DNA of 17,716 nucleotides. It comes from Acetobacteraceae bacterium (GTDB lineage Bacteria > Pseudomonadota > Alphaproteobacteria > Acetobacterales > Acetobacteraceae). Position numbers and translations under genes: made by a program. The notes under the pieces are model-generated. The model saw only the letters and a list, made by a program, of their open reading frames with translations. It did not search any database and had not been told where the DNA came from. The stretch spans positions 20,345 through 38,060 of the forward strand of contig DNXO01000053.1 in NCBI GenBank assembly GCA_003506895.1. Direction: 5' to 3'. This document shows, piece after piece, positions 1-8,528 of the stretch (the stretch's first letter is position 1; every line of letters begins with the position of its first letter).

Positions 1-485
1 GCACCGGCAACATGAAGTTCGCGCTGAATGGCGCGCTGACGATCGGCACGATGGACGGCGCGAACATCGAGCTGCATGAGCGGGTCGGCGACGACAACAT
101 GTTCATCTTCGGCCTGACCGCCGATCAGGTGGAGGCACGCCGCCGTACGGGGAACAGTTCGGAAGATCTGATCGCTGCCTCCCCGGTGCTGCAGGAGGTT
201 TTGGCGAGCGTTGAAGCGGGCGTTTTCTCGCCGGATGAGCCGGATCGCTATCGCGGGCTGGTGAACGGCTTGCGGTATCACGACTACTTTCTGGTATGCG
301 CGGATTTCGACGATTATTTCGCCACCCAGCGGCGGATCGCCGACCTGTGGAAGCGGCCGGATGATTGGTGGCGGGCATCGATCCTGAACACGGCGAACGT
401 CGGCTGGTTCTCGTCGGATCGGTCGATCCGGGAGTACGCCAATCTGGTGTGGAACGTACCGGCGTATCAGGGCGGGGGGTCCTGA
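1..485 (+). CDS. glgP: Glycogen phosphorylase, C-terminal fragment (5' end outside window)
   Basis: This is the last ~160 residues of a GT35 glycogen/maltodextrin phosphorylase, which releases glucose-1-phosphate from glycogen ends using pyridoxal phosphate (PLP). The frame is open from base 3 and begins TGNMKFALNGALTIGT, the family's PLP-site motif. The lysine encoded at 15-17 corresponds to the lysine that binds PLP in characterised phosphorylases. The adjacent DGANIEL and the later FIFGL, YHDYFLVCADF and WWRASILNTANVGWFSSDRSI segments are also typical of the family. The stop is TGA at 483-485. An ATG at 12 is internal and is not the start. Family members are about 800 residues, so most of the gene lies to the left. 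It is the first visible gene of the glg operon, with glgC 105 bases downstream. Identification is firm; only the upstream extent is unknown. Confidence 0.95.
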   Translation, partial: TGNMKFALNGALTIGTMDGANIELHERVGDDNMFIFGLTADQVEARRRTGNSSEDLIAASPVLQEVLASVEAGVFSPDEPDRYRGLVNGLRYHDYFLVCADFDDYFATQRRIADLWKRPDDWWRASILNTANVGWFSSDRSIREYANLVWNVPAYQGGGS

Positions 486-486
486 A

Positions 487-513
487 CCCGGCCCGAGCAC
501 AGTGCCTGCCGGG
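487..513 (+). terminator. Hairpin just after glgP, possible weak terminator or processing site
   Basis: The arms cccggc (487-492) and gccggg (508-513) are perfect reverse complements, and a small gca/tgc pair sits inside the loop. The structure starts 2 bases after the glgP stop. No T-run follows, so it is not a clear Rho-independent terminator. It could be an attenuating or mRNA-end-stabilising stem between glgP and glgC. Functional assignment is inference. Confidence 0.25.
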
Positions 514-590
514 GCGGGCGCGCTAGCGTCCCTGGGCGTGGGAGGTTAACGTAGAAAAACAACAAGCACCGCCAACCAGGAGACGGCTTG

Positions 591-1856
591 ATGGCTCAGC
601 GCCCGGGATTGTATGCGCCGATCGTCCGCGACGCGATGGCCTATGTGCTGGCGGGCGGGCGAGGCTCGCGTCTGTTGGAACTGACCGACGTGCGCGCCAA
701 ACCGGCGGTGTATTTCGGCGGTAAAAGCCGGATTATCGACTTCGCGCTGTCGAATGCCCTGAACTCCGGCATCCGCCGCATCGGCGTGGCGACCCAGTAC
801 AAGGCGCATAGCCTGATCCGGCATCTGCAACGCGGCTGGAACTTCTTCCGCCCAGAGCGGAACGAGGGCTTCGACATCCTGCCGGCGTCGCAACGGTCCG
901 GCGACAGTTGGTACGCCGGGACGGCGGACGCGCTGTATCAGAACATCGACATTATCGAGGGCTACGACCCCGAATACATCGTAATCCTGGCGGGCGATCA
1001 TATCTACAAGATGGATTATGCACCGATGCTGGTGCAGCACGCCGAACAGGGCGCCGATGTCACCGTGGGGTGCATCGAGGTGCCCCGGATGGAAGCCGCC
1101 GGCTTCGGCGTGATGCATGTCGATGACCAGGACCGCATCGTGGCATTCATCGAAAAACCCGCCGACCCGCCGCCGATGCCGGGCAATCCGGCGATGGCGC
1201 TCGCCAGCATGGGCATCTACGTCTTCAAGACGAAATTCCTAATCGAGCAGCTTCACCGCGACGCCGCCGATCCGGCATCGGAACGGGATTTCGGCAAGGA
1301 CATCATCCCGTATCTGGTCAAGCACGGCAAAGCCGTCGCCCACCGGTTTACTACCTCGTGCGTGACCTCGGGTGCGGAGCGGGAGGCCTACTGGCGCGAT
1401 GTCGGGACCCTGGACGCCTATTGGGAAGCCAATATCGACCTGACGGCGATCGTCCCCGCGCTGGATCTTTACGACCGTGAATGGCCGATCTGGACCTATG
1501 CCGAGATCAGCCCACCGGCGAAGTTCGTACATGAGGAAGTTGGGCGCCGTGGCGAAGCGATTTCGTCGCTGGTCTCCGGTGGCTGTATCGTTTCTGGATC
1601 GTTCCTGCGGCAGTCTTTGCTGTTCACCGGCGTACACGTGCATTCCTACGCGCGGGTGGAGAACGCGGTCGTCCTGCCGAACGCGGATATCGGCCGCGGT
1701 TCCCGGCTGCGGAACGTGATCGTGGAAAAGGGCGTGAAAATCCCGCCCGGACTGGTGGTTGGTGAGGATGCGATCGATGATGCAAGGCGGTTCCGTCGCA
1801 CGGATCGGGGAATTTGCCTGATCACGCAACCCATGATCGATCGTTTGGAACCCTGA
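591..1856 (+). CDS. glgC: Glucose-1-phosphate adenylyltransferase (ADP-glucose pyrophosphorylase)
   Basis: GlgC makes ADP-glucose from glucose-1-phosphate and ATP, the committed step of bacterial glycogen synthesis. The 421-residue length is normal for the family. The N-terminal nucleotidyltransferase domain has the GGRGSRL loop (residues 22-28), then KPAVYFGGKSRIIDFALSN (38-56). The metal/catalytic aspartate is in LAGDHIYK (Asp136) and the sugar-phosphate lysine in FIEKP (Lys189). The C-terminal third (from about 290) is the left-handed beta-helix with hexapeptide-like repeats. ATG at 591 is preferred because an AGGAG lies at 578-582, 8 bases upstream; a TTG at 588 directly before it is a poorer alternative. 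The gene ends TGA at 1854-1856, one base before the glgA ATG (TGATATG), so the two are probably translationally coupled. Allosteric control by glycolytic intermediates is known for the family but cannot be judged here. Confidence 0.97.
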   Translation: MAQRPGLYAPIVRDAMAYVLAGGRGSRLLELTDVRAKPAVYFGGKSRIIDFALSNALNSGIRRIGVATQYKAHSLIRHLQRGWNFFRPERNEGFDILPASQRSGDSWYAGTADALYQNIDIIEGYDPEYIVILAGDHIYKMDYAPMLVQHAEQGADVTVGCIEVPRMEAAGFGVMHVDDQDRIVAFIEKPADPPPMPGNPAMALASMGIYVFKTKFLIEQLHRDAADPASERDFGKDIIPYLVKHGKAVAHRFTTSCVTSGAEREAYWRDVGTLDAYWEANIDLTAIVPALDLYDREWPIWTYAEISPPAKFVHEEVGRRGEAISSLVSGGCIVSGSFLRQSLLFTGVHVHSYARVENAVVLPNADIGRGSRLRNVIVEKGVKIPPGLVVGEDAIDDARRFRRTDRGICLITQPMIDRLEP

Positions 1857-1857
1857 T

Positions 1858-3306
1858 ATGATCCGGGTTCTGTCTGTCGTGTCCGAGATGTTCCCGGTGG
1901 TGAAAACGGGCGGGTTGGGCGATGTCGCCGGCGCGTTGCCCGCGGCGCTGGCGGCGGCCGGAGCCGAGACGACCACCATGCTGCCGGGCTACCCGGCGGT
2001 GATAGCCGCCCTGACCGATGCCACCGCGGCACATGAATTCGCCGACCTGTTCGGCGGCCCGGCGACGGTGCTGCGTGGTTCAGCCGCTGGGCTGGATGTG
2101 CTGGTGGTGGACGCGCCACACTTGTACGCGCGCGCCGGTAATCCGTATCTCGGGGCCGACGGGCGAGAATGGGCGGATAACGGGCTGCGCTTCGCCGGAC
2201 TTGGGGCCGCCGGAGCGGCGATGGCGGCCGGCGTCGCGCCGGGGCACGATTTCGACATCGTGCATGCCCACGACTGGCAGGCGGCGATGGCGATCGTTTA
2301 CCTGAACTTTCATCCGGGCGAACGGCCCGGTACCGTGTTAACGGTCCACAACCTCGCGTTCCAGGGATTGTATCCGGCAGCCCTGTTTCCCCGGCTTGGG
2401 CTGCCTGAGTCAGCATTCTCGCTGAACGGGCTTGAATACCACGGCAAGGTCAATTTCCTGAAGGGCGGCCTGTCCTATGCCGACCGGATCACCACCGTCT
2501 CCCCGACCTATGCCCAGGAGATCATGGGCGTGGAAAACGGCATGGGGCTGGATGGCATACTGCGGCACCGCGCCGACGTGCTGTCGGGGATCATGAATGG
2601 CATCGACGATACAATCTGGAACCCGGCGACCGATCCGCTGATCCCGGGACGGTTCGGGCGCGGGAAAATGGCGAGGCGGGCCCTGAACAAGGCGGCCCTG
2701 CAGCAGCGAATGGGCCTGGACCAGAACCCCGACGCCCTGCTGATCGGATTGGTCACCCGGATGACGACCCAGAAGGGGTTGGACATGCTGGTGGACCTGC
2801 TCGATGACTTGGCGGCCGACGGGATACAACTGGCGCTGCTGGGCGCGGGCGATCCGGACCTTGAACATGCCTTCGTGGCGGCGGCGGAGTGGAACCTCGG
2901 TTCCGTCGGCTGCGTCATCGGGTACGACGAGACGCTGGCGCATCTGATCGAGGCGGGAAGCGACGCGTTTCTTGCCCCCTCGCGGTTTGAGCCATGTGGG
3001 CTGACGCAATTGTATGCCCTGCGCTATGGCGCGGTGCCCGTGGTGTCGCGGGTCGGAGGATTGGCGGATTCGGTAATCGACGCCAATCAGGCCGCGCTGG
3101 CGGCGGGCGTGGCGACAGGCATTCAATTCTGGCCAGCCACGCCGGAGGCATTGCAATCGGCGCTGCACCGGTTGATGGCGCTGTGGCGGGACAAGCAGGC
3201 GTGGGAACGGATGCAGCGGAACGGCATGGCGGCGGATGTATCCTGGCGCGGACCGGCGAGCCGGTATGTGGCGTTGTACAAATCACTGCTGGCGGAACGC
3301 GGTTGA
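1858..3306 (+). CDS. glgA: Glycogen synthase (ADP-glucose type, GT5)
   Basis: GlgA transfers glucose from ADP-glucose to the non-reducing end of an alpha-1,4-glucan in the cytoplasm. At 482 residues it has standard length. The N-terminal GT-B half begins with KTGGLGDVAGALP (Lys16 onward), the ADP-glucose-binding loop of bacterial synthases. HAHDWQA (136-142) and the TVHNLAFQG segment also lie in this half. The C-terminal half carries the donor-site motif SRFEPCGLTQLYALRYG, whose conserved glutamate is Glu378, and VSRVGGLADSV. The ATG at 1858 gives the family's usual N-terminus and sits one base after the glgC stop. Upstream Shine-Dalgarno pairing is weak, so coupling to glgC is likely. It uses the product of the preceding gene directly. 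Confidence 0.97.
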   Translation: MIRVLSVVSEMFPVVKTGGLGDVAGALPAALAAAGAETTTMLPGYPAVIAALTDATAAHEFADLFGGPATVLRGSAAGLDVLVVDAPHLYARAGNPYLGADGREWADNGLRFAGLGAAGAAMAAGVAPGHDFDIVHAHDWQAAMAIVYLNFHPGERPGTVLTVHNLAFQGLYPAALFPRLGLPESAFSLNGLEYHGKVNFLKGGLSYADRITTVSPTYAQEIMGVENGMGLDGILRHRADVLSGIMNGIDDTIWNPATDPLIPGRFGRGKMARRALNKAALQQRMGLDQNPDALLIGLVTRMTTQKGLDMLVDLLDDLAADGIQLALLGAGDPDLEHAFVAAAEWNLGSVGCVIGYDETLAHLIEAGSDAFLAPSRFEPCGLTQLYALRYGAVPVVSRVGGLADSVIDANQAALAAGVATGIQFWPATPEALQSALHRLMALWRDKQAWERMQRNGMAADVSWRGPASRYVALYKSLLAERG

Positions 3307-3361
3307 GTTTCCGGCCGAATCAGGACCGGGGCCGGTTCGGCGCACACGCGATGGGGCTTTA

Positions 3362-6300
3362 ATGTCGGCAAAGGACGCAGGCGGGCCGCCCGCGATGGGG
3401 ATCACCGTCGTTGGCGACGGGATCGATGTCGCGGTCCATGCCCCGGATGCGGAGGCCGTCGCGGTCTGCCTGTTCGATGCACAGGACCACGAAACCCGCC
3501 GCATTCGGCTGCCGGAACGAACCGGGCCGGTTCATCATGGACACATTGCCGATGTGCCGCTCGGCGCGCCGTATGGGCTGCGTGCGTTCGGGCCTTGGGA
3601 CCCGGCGGCGGGGCTTCGATTCAACGGTGCCAAGTTGCTGGTGGACCCGTGGGCAACCACCATCGACCGGCCGTTCAAACTGCATGAACTGCTGTTCGAC
3701 CGCGACCGCCCCAGGCCAGAGGACACGGCGTCGCTGATGCCGAAGGGGATCGTCGGCTCACCGGATGCCATCCCGGTGCATAGCCGCCCCGCCTTCGACT
3801 GGAACCGACAGGTCATCTACGAGCTGCATGTCCGCGGCTTCACCATGACCCATCCGGACATCCCGCCGGCCATTCGTGGGACCTTCGCAGCCCTCGGGCA
3901 CCCGGCCAGCATCGCGCATCTGCTGCGACTGGGTATCTCCACGGTCGAGCTGATGCCCTCCGCCGCCTGGGTCGATGAGCGGCACTTGCCGCCGCTGAAC
4001 CTGACCAATTACTGGGGCTACAACCCGATGGCGTTTCTGGCGCCCGATCCCCGGCTGGCACCGGGCGGGTGGGCCGAGGTGCGAGCGGCCGTCGATGCCC
4101 TGCATGCCGTAGGACTGAATGTGATCCTGGACGTGGTGCTGAACCACTCCGGCGAGAGCGACGAACTGGGGCCGACGCTGTCGCTGCGCGGGCTGGACAA
4201 TGCCGGGTATTACCGGTTGCGGGCGAACCGGTCGCTGTATGTGAACGATGCCGGCTGCGGAAACGTGCTGGCGATGGACCGCCCGATCGCCCTGCGCCTG
4301 GGAATGGACGCGCTGCGGGCCTGGGCGGTTTATGGCGGGCTGGATGGATTCCGCCTCGATCTGGCCGCGACACTGGGGCGCCGGGCGGACGGGTTCGACC
4401 GGGATGCGCCCTTCCTGGCGGCCGTCGAGCAGGACCCAGTGCTGTCGCGCTGTGTAATGATCGCGGAGCCATGGGATATCGGCCCCGGCGGCTATCAACT
4501 CGGCGCCTTCCCCGCTCGGTGGGGCGAATGGAACGACCGGTTCCGCGACACCGTCAGGCGGTTCTGGCGCGGCGACGGCGGAATGCTGGGGGAATTCACC
4601 ACCCGGTTCGCCGGGTCCGGGGACGTGTTCGGCGGCCGGCCGCTGTCGCGCAGCGTGAACTACGTCACCGCGCATGACGGGTTCACCCTGGCGGACCTGG
4701 TTTCGTACGAAACCAAGCATAACCGCGCGAACGGCGAGGACAACCGCGACGGGACGGACGACAATCTGTCATGGAACAACGGGATCGAAGGGCCGTCGGA
4801 CGATCCGGCGGTGATCGCCGCCCGGAACAGGGACGTACGGGCGCTGCTGGCCACCCTGCTGCTGTCTCGCGGGACCCCGATGCTGTCGATGGGCGACGAA
4901 CTGGGGCGCACGCAGCATGGGAACAACAACGCCTATGTGCAAGACAATGCGGGGTCATGGATTGATTGGCTAAACGCGGATGACGCGCTGGTCGGGTTTA
5001 CCGCGGCGGCGATTGCGGTGCGCCGGGCGCTCGGGGCGGTATTCGGCGGGGCCGTGTTGCAGGGCGGACCGGTCGGGGCCGCGGTGCTGCCGGATGTGAC
5101 CTGGTGCGGACTGGATGGATCGCCGATTTCAGACTGGGCGCGGGACGCTGACGGCACGTTGATCGCGGTGCTGTTCGCCGACGGCTTGCGCGCCGCGCTG
5201 GTGTTCCATTCGCATGCGGTGGCGGTGAAGATCGGCCTGCCCGAGGCACGGCCCGGGTTTGCCTGGGTTCGGGCACTGGACAGTGCCGGGACGGGTCAGG
5301 GATTGATCGTTTCGGCTAGGTCGGTTGCGGTGTTTCGGGAAGTCGCGTTGCTCGCGGGCGGCGCGGATGCCGCTGGCGATGTGTCGGTACCAGCTTCGGC
5401 CGAACCGCCCACGGCCGTGGCGGGGCCGAGCCACGACGACAACACCGCGGATCTCGACCGCCTGGCGGAACTGGCGGGGATCGATCCGGTCTGGTGGGAT
5501 GTCGATGGCGGCTACCATAAGGTCAGCGTTGAGACGAAGCGGGCGCTGCTCGCCGCGATGCGCCTGCCGGCGGAGTCGCCTGCGGACCTGCGGGACAGTC
5601 TGGTGCGAGTGACATTCGCGCCTGTCTTGCCACCAGCGATGACGGTTAGGTCGGGTGAAGGCATACCGGTCCGGCTAGGCCACCCGCGCCCGGCCTGGGT
5701 GACGCTGCTGCGGGAGGATGGCAGCCACGAACGGTTTCCGGCCCAAAACGGCGGGATCATGTTGCCGCCGCAGCCGGTCGGGCGGCATCGGCTGCTGAAC
5801 GAGGACCGCCCCGAGCAGGTTTGCCATCTGACCGTCGCACCCGACGCCTGTTACTTGCCGGATGTCCTGCGGTCAGGAGGTCGGCGGTTCGGCGTTGCCG
5901 CCCATCTGTATGCGTTGCGGTCGAAGGGCGATCAGGGGATTGGGGATTTCACCACCCTCGCCCACTTCGCCGCGACCGCGGCTGAGGCTGGGGCATCGAT
6001 GGTGGGGGTGAACCCGCTGCATGCGCTGTTCCCGCATGATCGCACCCGAGCGAGTCCGTATCAGCCGTCGGATCGCCGGTTTTTAGATCCGATCTATATC
6101 GATGTCTCCGGGTTTCCAGGCGGCGCGGGACTGCCGTCGCCGGCCGGTCCGGTGGATTATCCGGCGGTTTGGGAACGCAAGCGCGCCGTGCTGCTGGCGG
6201 CATTCGGTCAGACACCACGGATTGCGATCCCCGATGCTTTGCGGCGTTTTGCGACGTTCGAAACGATCGCCGAGGTTTTGGGGACGTCCGACTGGCACGC

Positions 6301-7381
6301 CTGGCCGGTGGAACTGCGCCACCCACATAGCCTGGCAGTGACGGCGTTCGGCGTGCGGCACGACGAGACCGTTCGGTTCCATGCGTTCATGCAGACCCTC
6401 GCGGACCGCCAACTCGGTGACGCCGCCAGGAATGCATTGCCCCTCGGGATCTATCGGGACCTGGCGGTTGGGGCGGCGCCGGATGGGGCCGAGGCGTGGT
6501 CTGCCCAGGATACGCTGATGCGGGGCGTCTCGGTGGGGGCGCCGCCGGACCCGTTCTCCGCCGCCGGGCAGGTCTGGTCCCTGCCGCCGCCGGACCCGGT
6601 GGCGATGCGTGGGGATGGCTTCCGAGCGTTCAACGAGTTGCTGGACGCCAATATGCGGCACGCCGGGGCGTTGCGGATCGATCATGTCATGGGGCTGCGA
6701 CGGCTGTTCGTCGTGCCCGATGGCACTGGGGCGATCGACGGCGCGTATGTCACGTATCCGATGGAAGACCTGCTGGCTCAGGTTGCCCTGCAAAGCCACC
6801 GGGCACGTTGCCTGGTGGTGGGCGAGGACCTCGGCACGGTGCCCGAGGGAATGTCGGACGCATTGGCCGCGTCGAACATCCTGTCCTACAGCGTGCTGTG
6901 GTTTGAGCGGCGGGACGGCCGAATCCGTCCGCCGCCGGAGTGGCGGCGTTTGGCCGCGTCCTGTGTTTCGACGCACGATCTGCCGACGTTGGCGGGTTGG
7001 TGGGAAGGCGCGGATATCGCGGAAAAGCGATCACTGTCGCTGGTGGATGACCCGAACGCCGACCAGGGACGCGCGGACGAGAAAGCCGAACTGATCGCGC
7101 AGCTTCGGGCGGAGGGTTTGCTGACCACGGCGGTCGATCTCGCCTCCCCCATGCCGGTTTCGGTTGCCGCGGCGGTACATGCGTTCGTTTCGGCAACGCC
7201 GTCGCTGCTGACGCTGGTGCAGGCGGACGATCTGGCCGGGGAGATGGTGGCGGTGAACCTTCCAGGTACCGATAAGGAGCGGCCGAACTGGCGGCGGCGG
7301 CTCGATCCGGATGTTTCGGAACTGTGCCATACGGCCTTGGCGCGGGCGATATTAGATGCGCTGCGGGAACGGAAAGCTTAG
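3362..7381 (+). CDS. glgX/malQ: GlgX-MalQ fusion: glycogen debranching enzyme joined to 4-alpha-glucanotransferase
   Basis: One open frame of 1339 residues joins two enzymes. Residues ~15-105 look like a CBM48 N-domain and ~140-655 a GH13 GlgX/isoamylase-type barrel. The latter has YELHVRGFT, NYWGYNP, VILDVVLNHSGE, nucleophile Asp333 (GFRLDLAA), acid/base Glu369 (IAEPWDIGPGGY) and Asp439 (TAHDGFTL). Residues ~660-695 form an Ala/Pro-rich linker. Residues ~696-1339 are a GH77 MalQ of the E. coli type, including its N-terminal domain (VSVETKRALLAAM). GH77 candidates for catalysis are Asp1107 (RIDHVMGL), Glu1155 (VGEDLGTVP) and Asp1206 (THDLPT). All six catalytic carboxylates are present, so both halves look active. 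By family knowledge, GlgX cuts alpha-1,6 branches on phosphorylase-limit dextrin and MalQ rearranges the short maltodextrins released. Start ATG 3362 has GGGG five bases upstream; an in-frame ATG at 3236 would overlap glgA and adds residues unlike the family. The stop is TAG at 7379-7381. No frameshift is seen across the junction. Confidence 0.95.
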   Translation: MSAKDAGGPPAMGITVVGDGIDVAVHAPDAEAVAVCLFDAQDHETRRIRLPERTGPVHHGHIADVPLGAPYGLRAFGPWDPAAGLRFNGAKLLVDPWATTIDRPFKLHELLFDRDRPRPEDTASLMPKGIVGSPDAIPVHSRPAFDWNRQVIYELHVRGFTMTHPDIPPAIRGTFAALGHPASIAHLLRLGISTVELMPSAAWVDERHLPPLNLTNYWGYNPMAFLAPDPRLAPGGWAEVRAAVDALHAVGLNVILDVVLNHSGESDELGPTLSLRGLDNAGYYRLRANRSLYVNDAGCGNVLAMDRPIALRLGMDALRAWAVYGGLDGFRLDLAATLGRRADGFDRDAPFLAAVEQDPVLSRCVMIAEPWDIGPGGYQLGAFPARWGEWNDRFRDTVRRFWRGDGGMLGEFTTRFAGSGDVFGGRPLSRSVNYVTAHDGFTLADLVSYETKHNRANGEDNRDGTDDNLSWNNGIEGPSDDPAVIAARNRDVRALLATLLLSRGTPMLSMGDELGRTQHGNNNAYVQDNAGSWIDWLNADDALVGFTAAAIAVRRALGAVFGGAVLQGGPVGAAVLPDVTWCGLDGSPISDWARDADGTLIAVLFADGLRAALVFHSHAVAVKIGLPEARPGFAWVRALDSAGTGQGLIVSARSVAVFREVALLAGGADAAGDVSVPASAEPPTAVAGPSHDDNTADLDRLAELAGIDPVWWDVDGGYHKVSVETKRALLAAMRLPAESPADLRDSLVRVTFAPVLPPAMTVRSGEGIPVRLGHPRPAWVTLLREDGSHERFPAQNGGIMLPPQPVGRHRLLNEDRPEQVCHLTVAPDACYLPDVLRSGGRRFGVAAHLYALRSKGDQGIGDFTTLAHFAATAAEAGASMVGVNPLHALFPHDRTRASPYQPSDRRFLDPIYIDVSGFPGGAGLPSPAGPVDYPAVWERKRAVLLAAFGQTPRIAIPDALRRFATFETIAEVLGTSDWHAWPVELRHPHSLAVTAFGVRHDETVRFHAFMQTLADRQLGDAARNALPLGIYRDLAVGAAPDGAEAWSAQDTLMRGVSVGAPPDPFSAAGQVWSLPPPDPVAMRGDGFRAFNELLDANMRHAGALRIDHVMGLRRLFVVPDGTGAIDGAYVTYPMEDLLAQVALQSHRARCLVVGEDLGTVPEGMSDALAASNILSYSVLWFERRDGRIRPPPEWRRLAASCVSTHDLPTLAGWWEGADIAEKRSLSLVDDPNADQGRADEKAELIAQLRAEGLLTTAVDLASPMPVSVAAAVHAFVSATPSLLTLVQADDLAGEMVAVNLPGTDKERPNWRRRLDPDVSELCHTALARAILDALRERKA

Positions 7382-7430
7382 AGCGCGATCGTCTGAGGTT
7401 GATCCAACCTCAGACGTGAATCGCCCTCTC
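7379..7430. repeat. Palindromic intergenic repeat (REP-like), first unit
   Basis: A perfect 11-base stem, gtctgaggttg (7391-7401) and caacctcagac (7405-7415), surrounds a 3-base loop (atc). Beyond small unpaired bases the stem continues with gcgat (7385-7389) and atcgc (7420-7424), then roughly with gag/ctc at the edges. It starts on the glgX-malQ stop codon. The form is that of the palindromic repeats scattered in alphaproteobacterial intergenic regions; membership of a named family was not checked. On the + strand it would form a stable RNA hairpin at the end of the glg transcript and could stabilise or terminate it. Confidence 0.7.
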
Positions 7431-7442
7431 AAACAAAGAGAG

Positions 7443-7483
7443 CTGGAGCCGGATGGGTTCAACCTGAACCTATCAGGCTCTAG
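7443..7483. repeat. Palindromic intergenic repeat (REP-like), second unit
   Basis: A near-perfect 19-base imperfect palindrome is present. The left arm is ctggagcc, one mismatch, then gatgggttca; the loop is acc (7462-7464); the right arm is tgaacctatc, the mismatch, then ggctctag. Two positions pair only as G-T. A small third stem, ctctc (7426-7430) and gagag (7438-7442), lies between it and the first unit. The side-by-side arrangement of different palindromes resembles a BIME (a mosaic of REP units). No other copy was noticed in this window. Together these elements fill most of the gap between the glg operon and the convergent cytochrome gene. Confidence 0.65.
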
Positions 7484-7542
7484 CGGCCGGGACCGGGTTT
7501 AACCGTCCAACCTGACATTGCGCGTTCCGCCCCGGCCGTTGC

Positions 7543-8397
7543 TTATTCCTGCGGCGGCACCGTCCGCAGCCAGGCGACCAGCGCGTCCAGGTCGGCAGCG
7601 GTCATGCGCGCATAGTAGGGATACCCCATCGGGGGAAACAGCTTGGTGCCGTTCCTGGAAATTCCCTGCGTGATCGCACGCTTGATCTCCGCGTCGGTCC
7701 ACTCGCCGAGACCCTTCTCCTTGCTTGAGGTGATGTTGCGCGCCACCGACGTGCCCCACGGTCCAGGGAAATCCTGACCGCCAGCGCCGAGGCTGGTGGA
7801 ATACGCGTGCATGCCTTTTTCCATCGGCGTGTGACACTCCATGCAGTGCCCGATGGTCGCAAGGTAACGGCCGCGCTGCTCTTTAGAGCCATCGTTGGCG
7901 ATCGGCTTCTCGGCACCCGGGAACATTTCCAACTCTACGGGGACCCGGTAAACCGGCGCGGGAACCTTGTTGCTGATGGGTTTGACGGTACGCAGATAGG
8001 CAACGATCGCGTCCATGTCGGGTTCGGTGATCGCCCCGTAGAAGCCGCTGGGCATCACGCCCGCAAGCTTTGCGCCGTTCGGCCTGATGCCAGAGCGCAG
8101 GGTCTGCTTGATCTCGGCGTCGGTCCAGTTGCCGATGCCGGTTTCTTTGTCCTGAGTGATGTTCGGCGCGGTTACGTTAAACGGGGGAACATCGAAGGTC
8201 AGGCCGCCCGAAAGCGCCTTGTCGAATTGTGGGCCGCTCGGCCCCATCGGGGTGTGGCAGTTGTTGCAGGTCATGATGGTGCCAACGAGGTAGGCGCCGC
8301 GTTCGGCGGGCGTCTCGGCCCTGGCGACACCGATGGAAAGCGTGGCCGCACCGACCGCAATCGTCACCCAGAGATACGCTGTCAGCGCTTTTGTCAT
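7543..8397 (-). CDS. Exported dihaem c-type cytochrome
   Basis: The 284-residue product starts with a Sec signal peptide: a basic start, a hydrophobic stretch at 5-24, and likely cleavage after ARA at residue 27. It should therefore act in the periplasm or at the outer face of the inner membrane. Two haem-attachment sites are visible, CNNCH (44-48) and CMECH (185-189). Each is followed by a similar ~100-residue domain with NWTDAEIK or EWTDAEIK and a late methionine (Met115, Met257) that could be the axial ligand. The two halves look like an internal duplication. The closest family resemblance is to the cytochrome subunits of periplasmic dehydrogenases (alcohol or aldehyde type), but those often carry three haems and sit beside their dehydrogenase; none is found here. 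AGGGG lies 5 bases before the ATG on the - strand. A TACAAT hexamer at 8438-8443 could be a -10 box, but no good -35 accompanies it. Confidence 0.9.
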   Translation of the reverse strand: MTKALTAYLWVTIAVGAATLSIGVARAETPAERGAYLVGTIMTCNNCHTPMGPSGPQFDKALSGGLTFDVPPFNVTAPNITQDKETGIGNWTDAEIKQTLRSGIRPNGAKLAGVMPSGFYGAITEPDMDAIVAYLRTVKPISNKVPAPVYRVPVELEMFPGAEKPIANDGSKEQRGRYLATIGHCMECHTPMEKGMHAYSTSLGAGGQDFPGPWGTSVARNITSSKEKGLGEWTDAEIKRAITQGISRNGTKLFPPMGYPYYARMTAADLDALVAWLRTVPPQE

Positions 8398-8528
8398 TGT
8401 TACCCCTGCTTGTTGTCAGACCTCGATACGAGAGCATATTGTAACGGAAAATAACAGACCGAACCGTTGGAATCACCGCTTCATCGTGTGCCGTTGATTC
8501 GCCACACCTGTCTCCGTAGGTTGGGGGC

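Noticed and set aside
1239..1979. A 246-codon - strand frame across the glgC/glgA junction
   Set aside because: Both underlying + strand genes have strong catalytic motifs; the antisense product is compositionally biased and resembles no family I know.
3311..3342. GC-rich inverted repeat (ccgaa/ttcgg around ccggggccgg) between glgA and glgX-malQ
   Set aside because: The central stem would have a 2-base loop and no T-run follows; it looks like base composition rather than a terminator, and the genes appear to be one operon.
3236..3361. An N-terminal extension of the GlgX-MalQ frame starting inside glgA
   Set aside because: The extra 42 residues resemble no GlgX sequence and overlap glgA by 71 bases; ATG 3362 has a GGGG ribosome site at good spacing.
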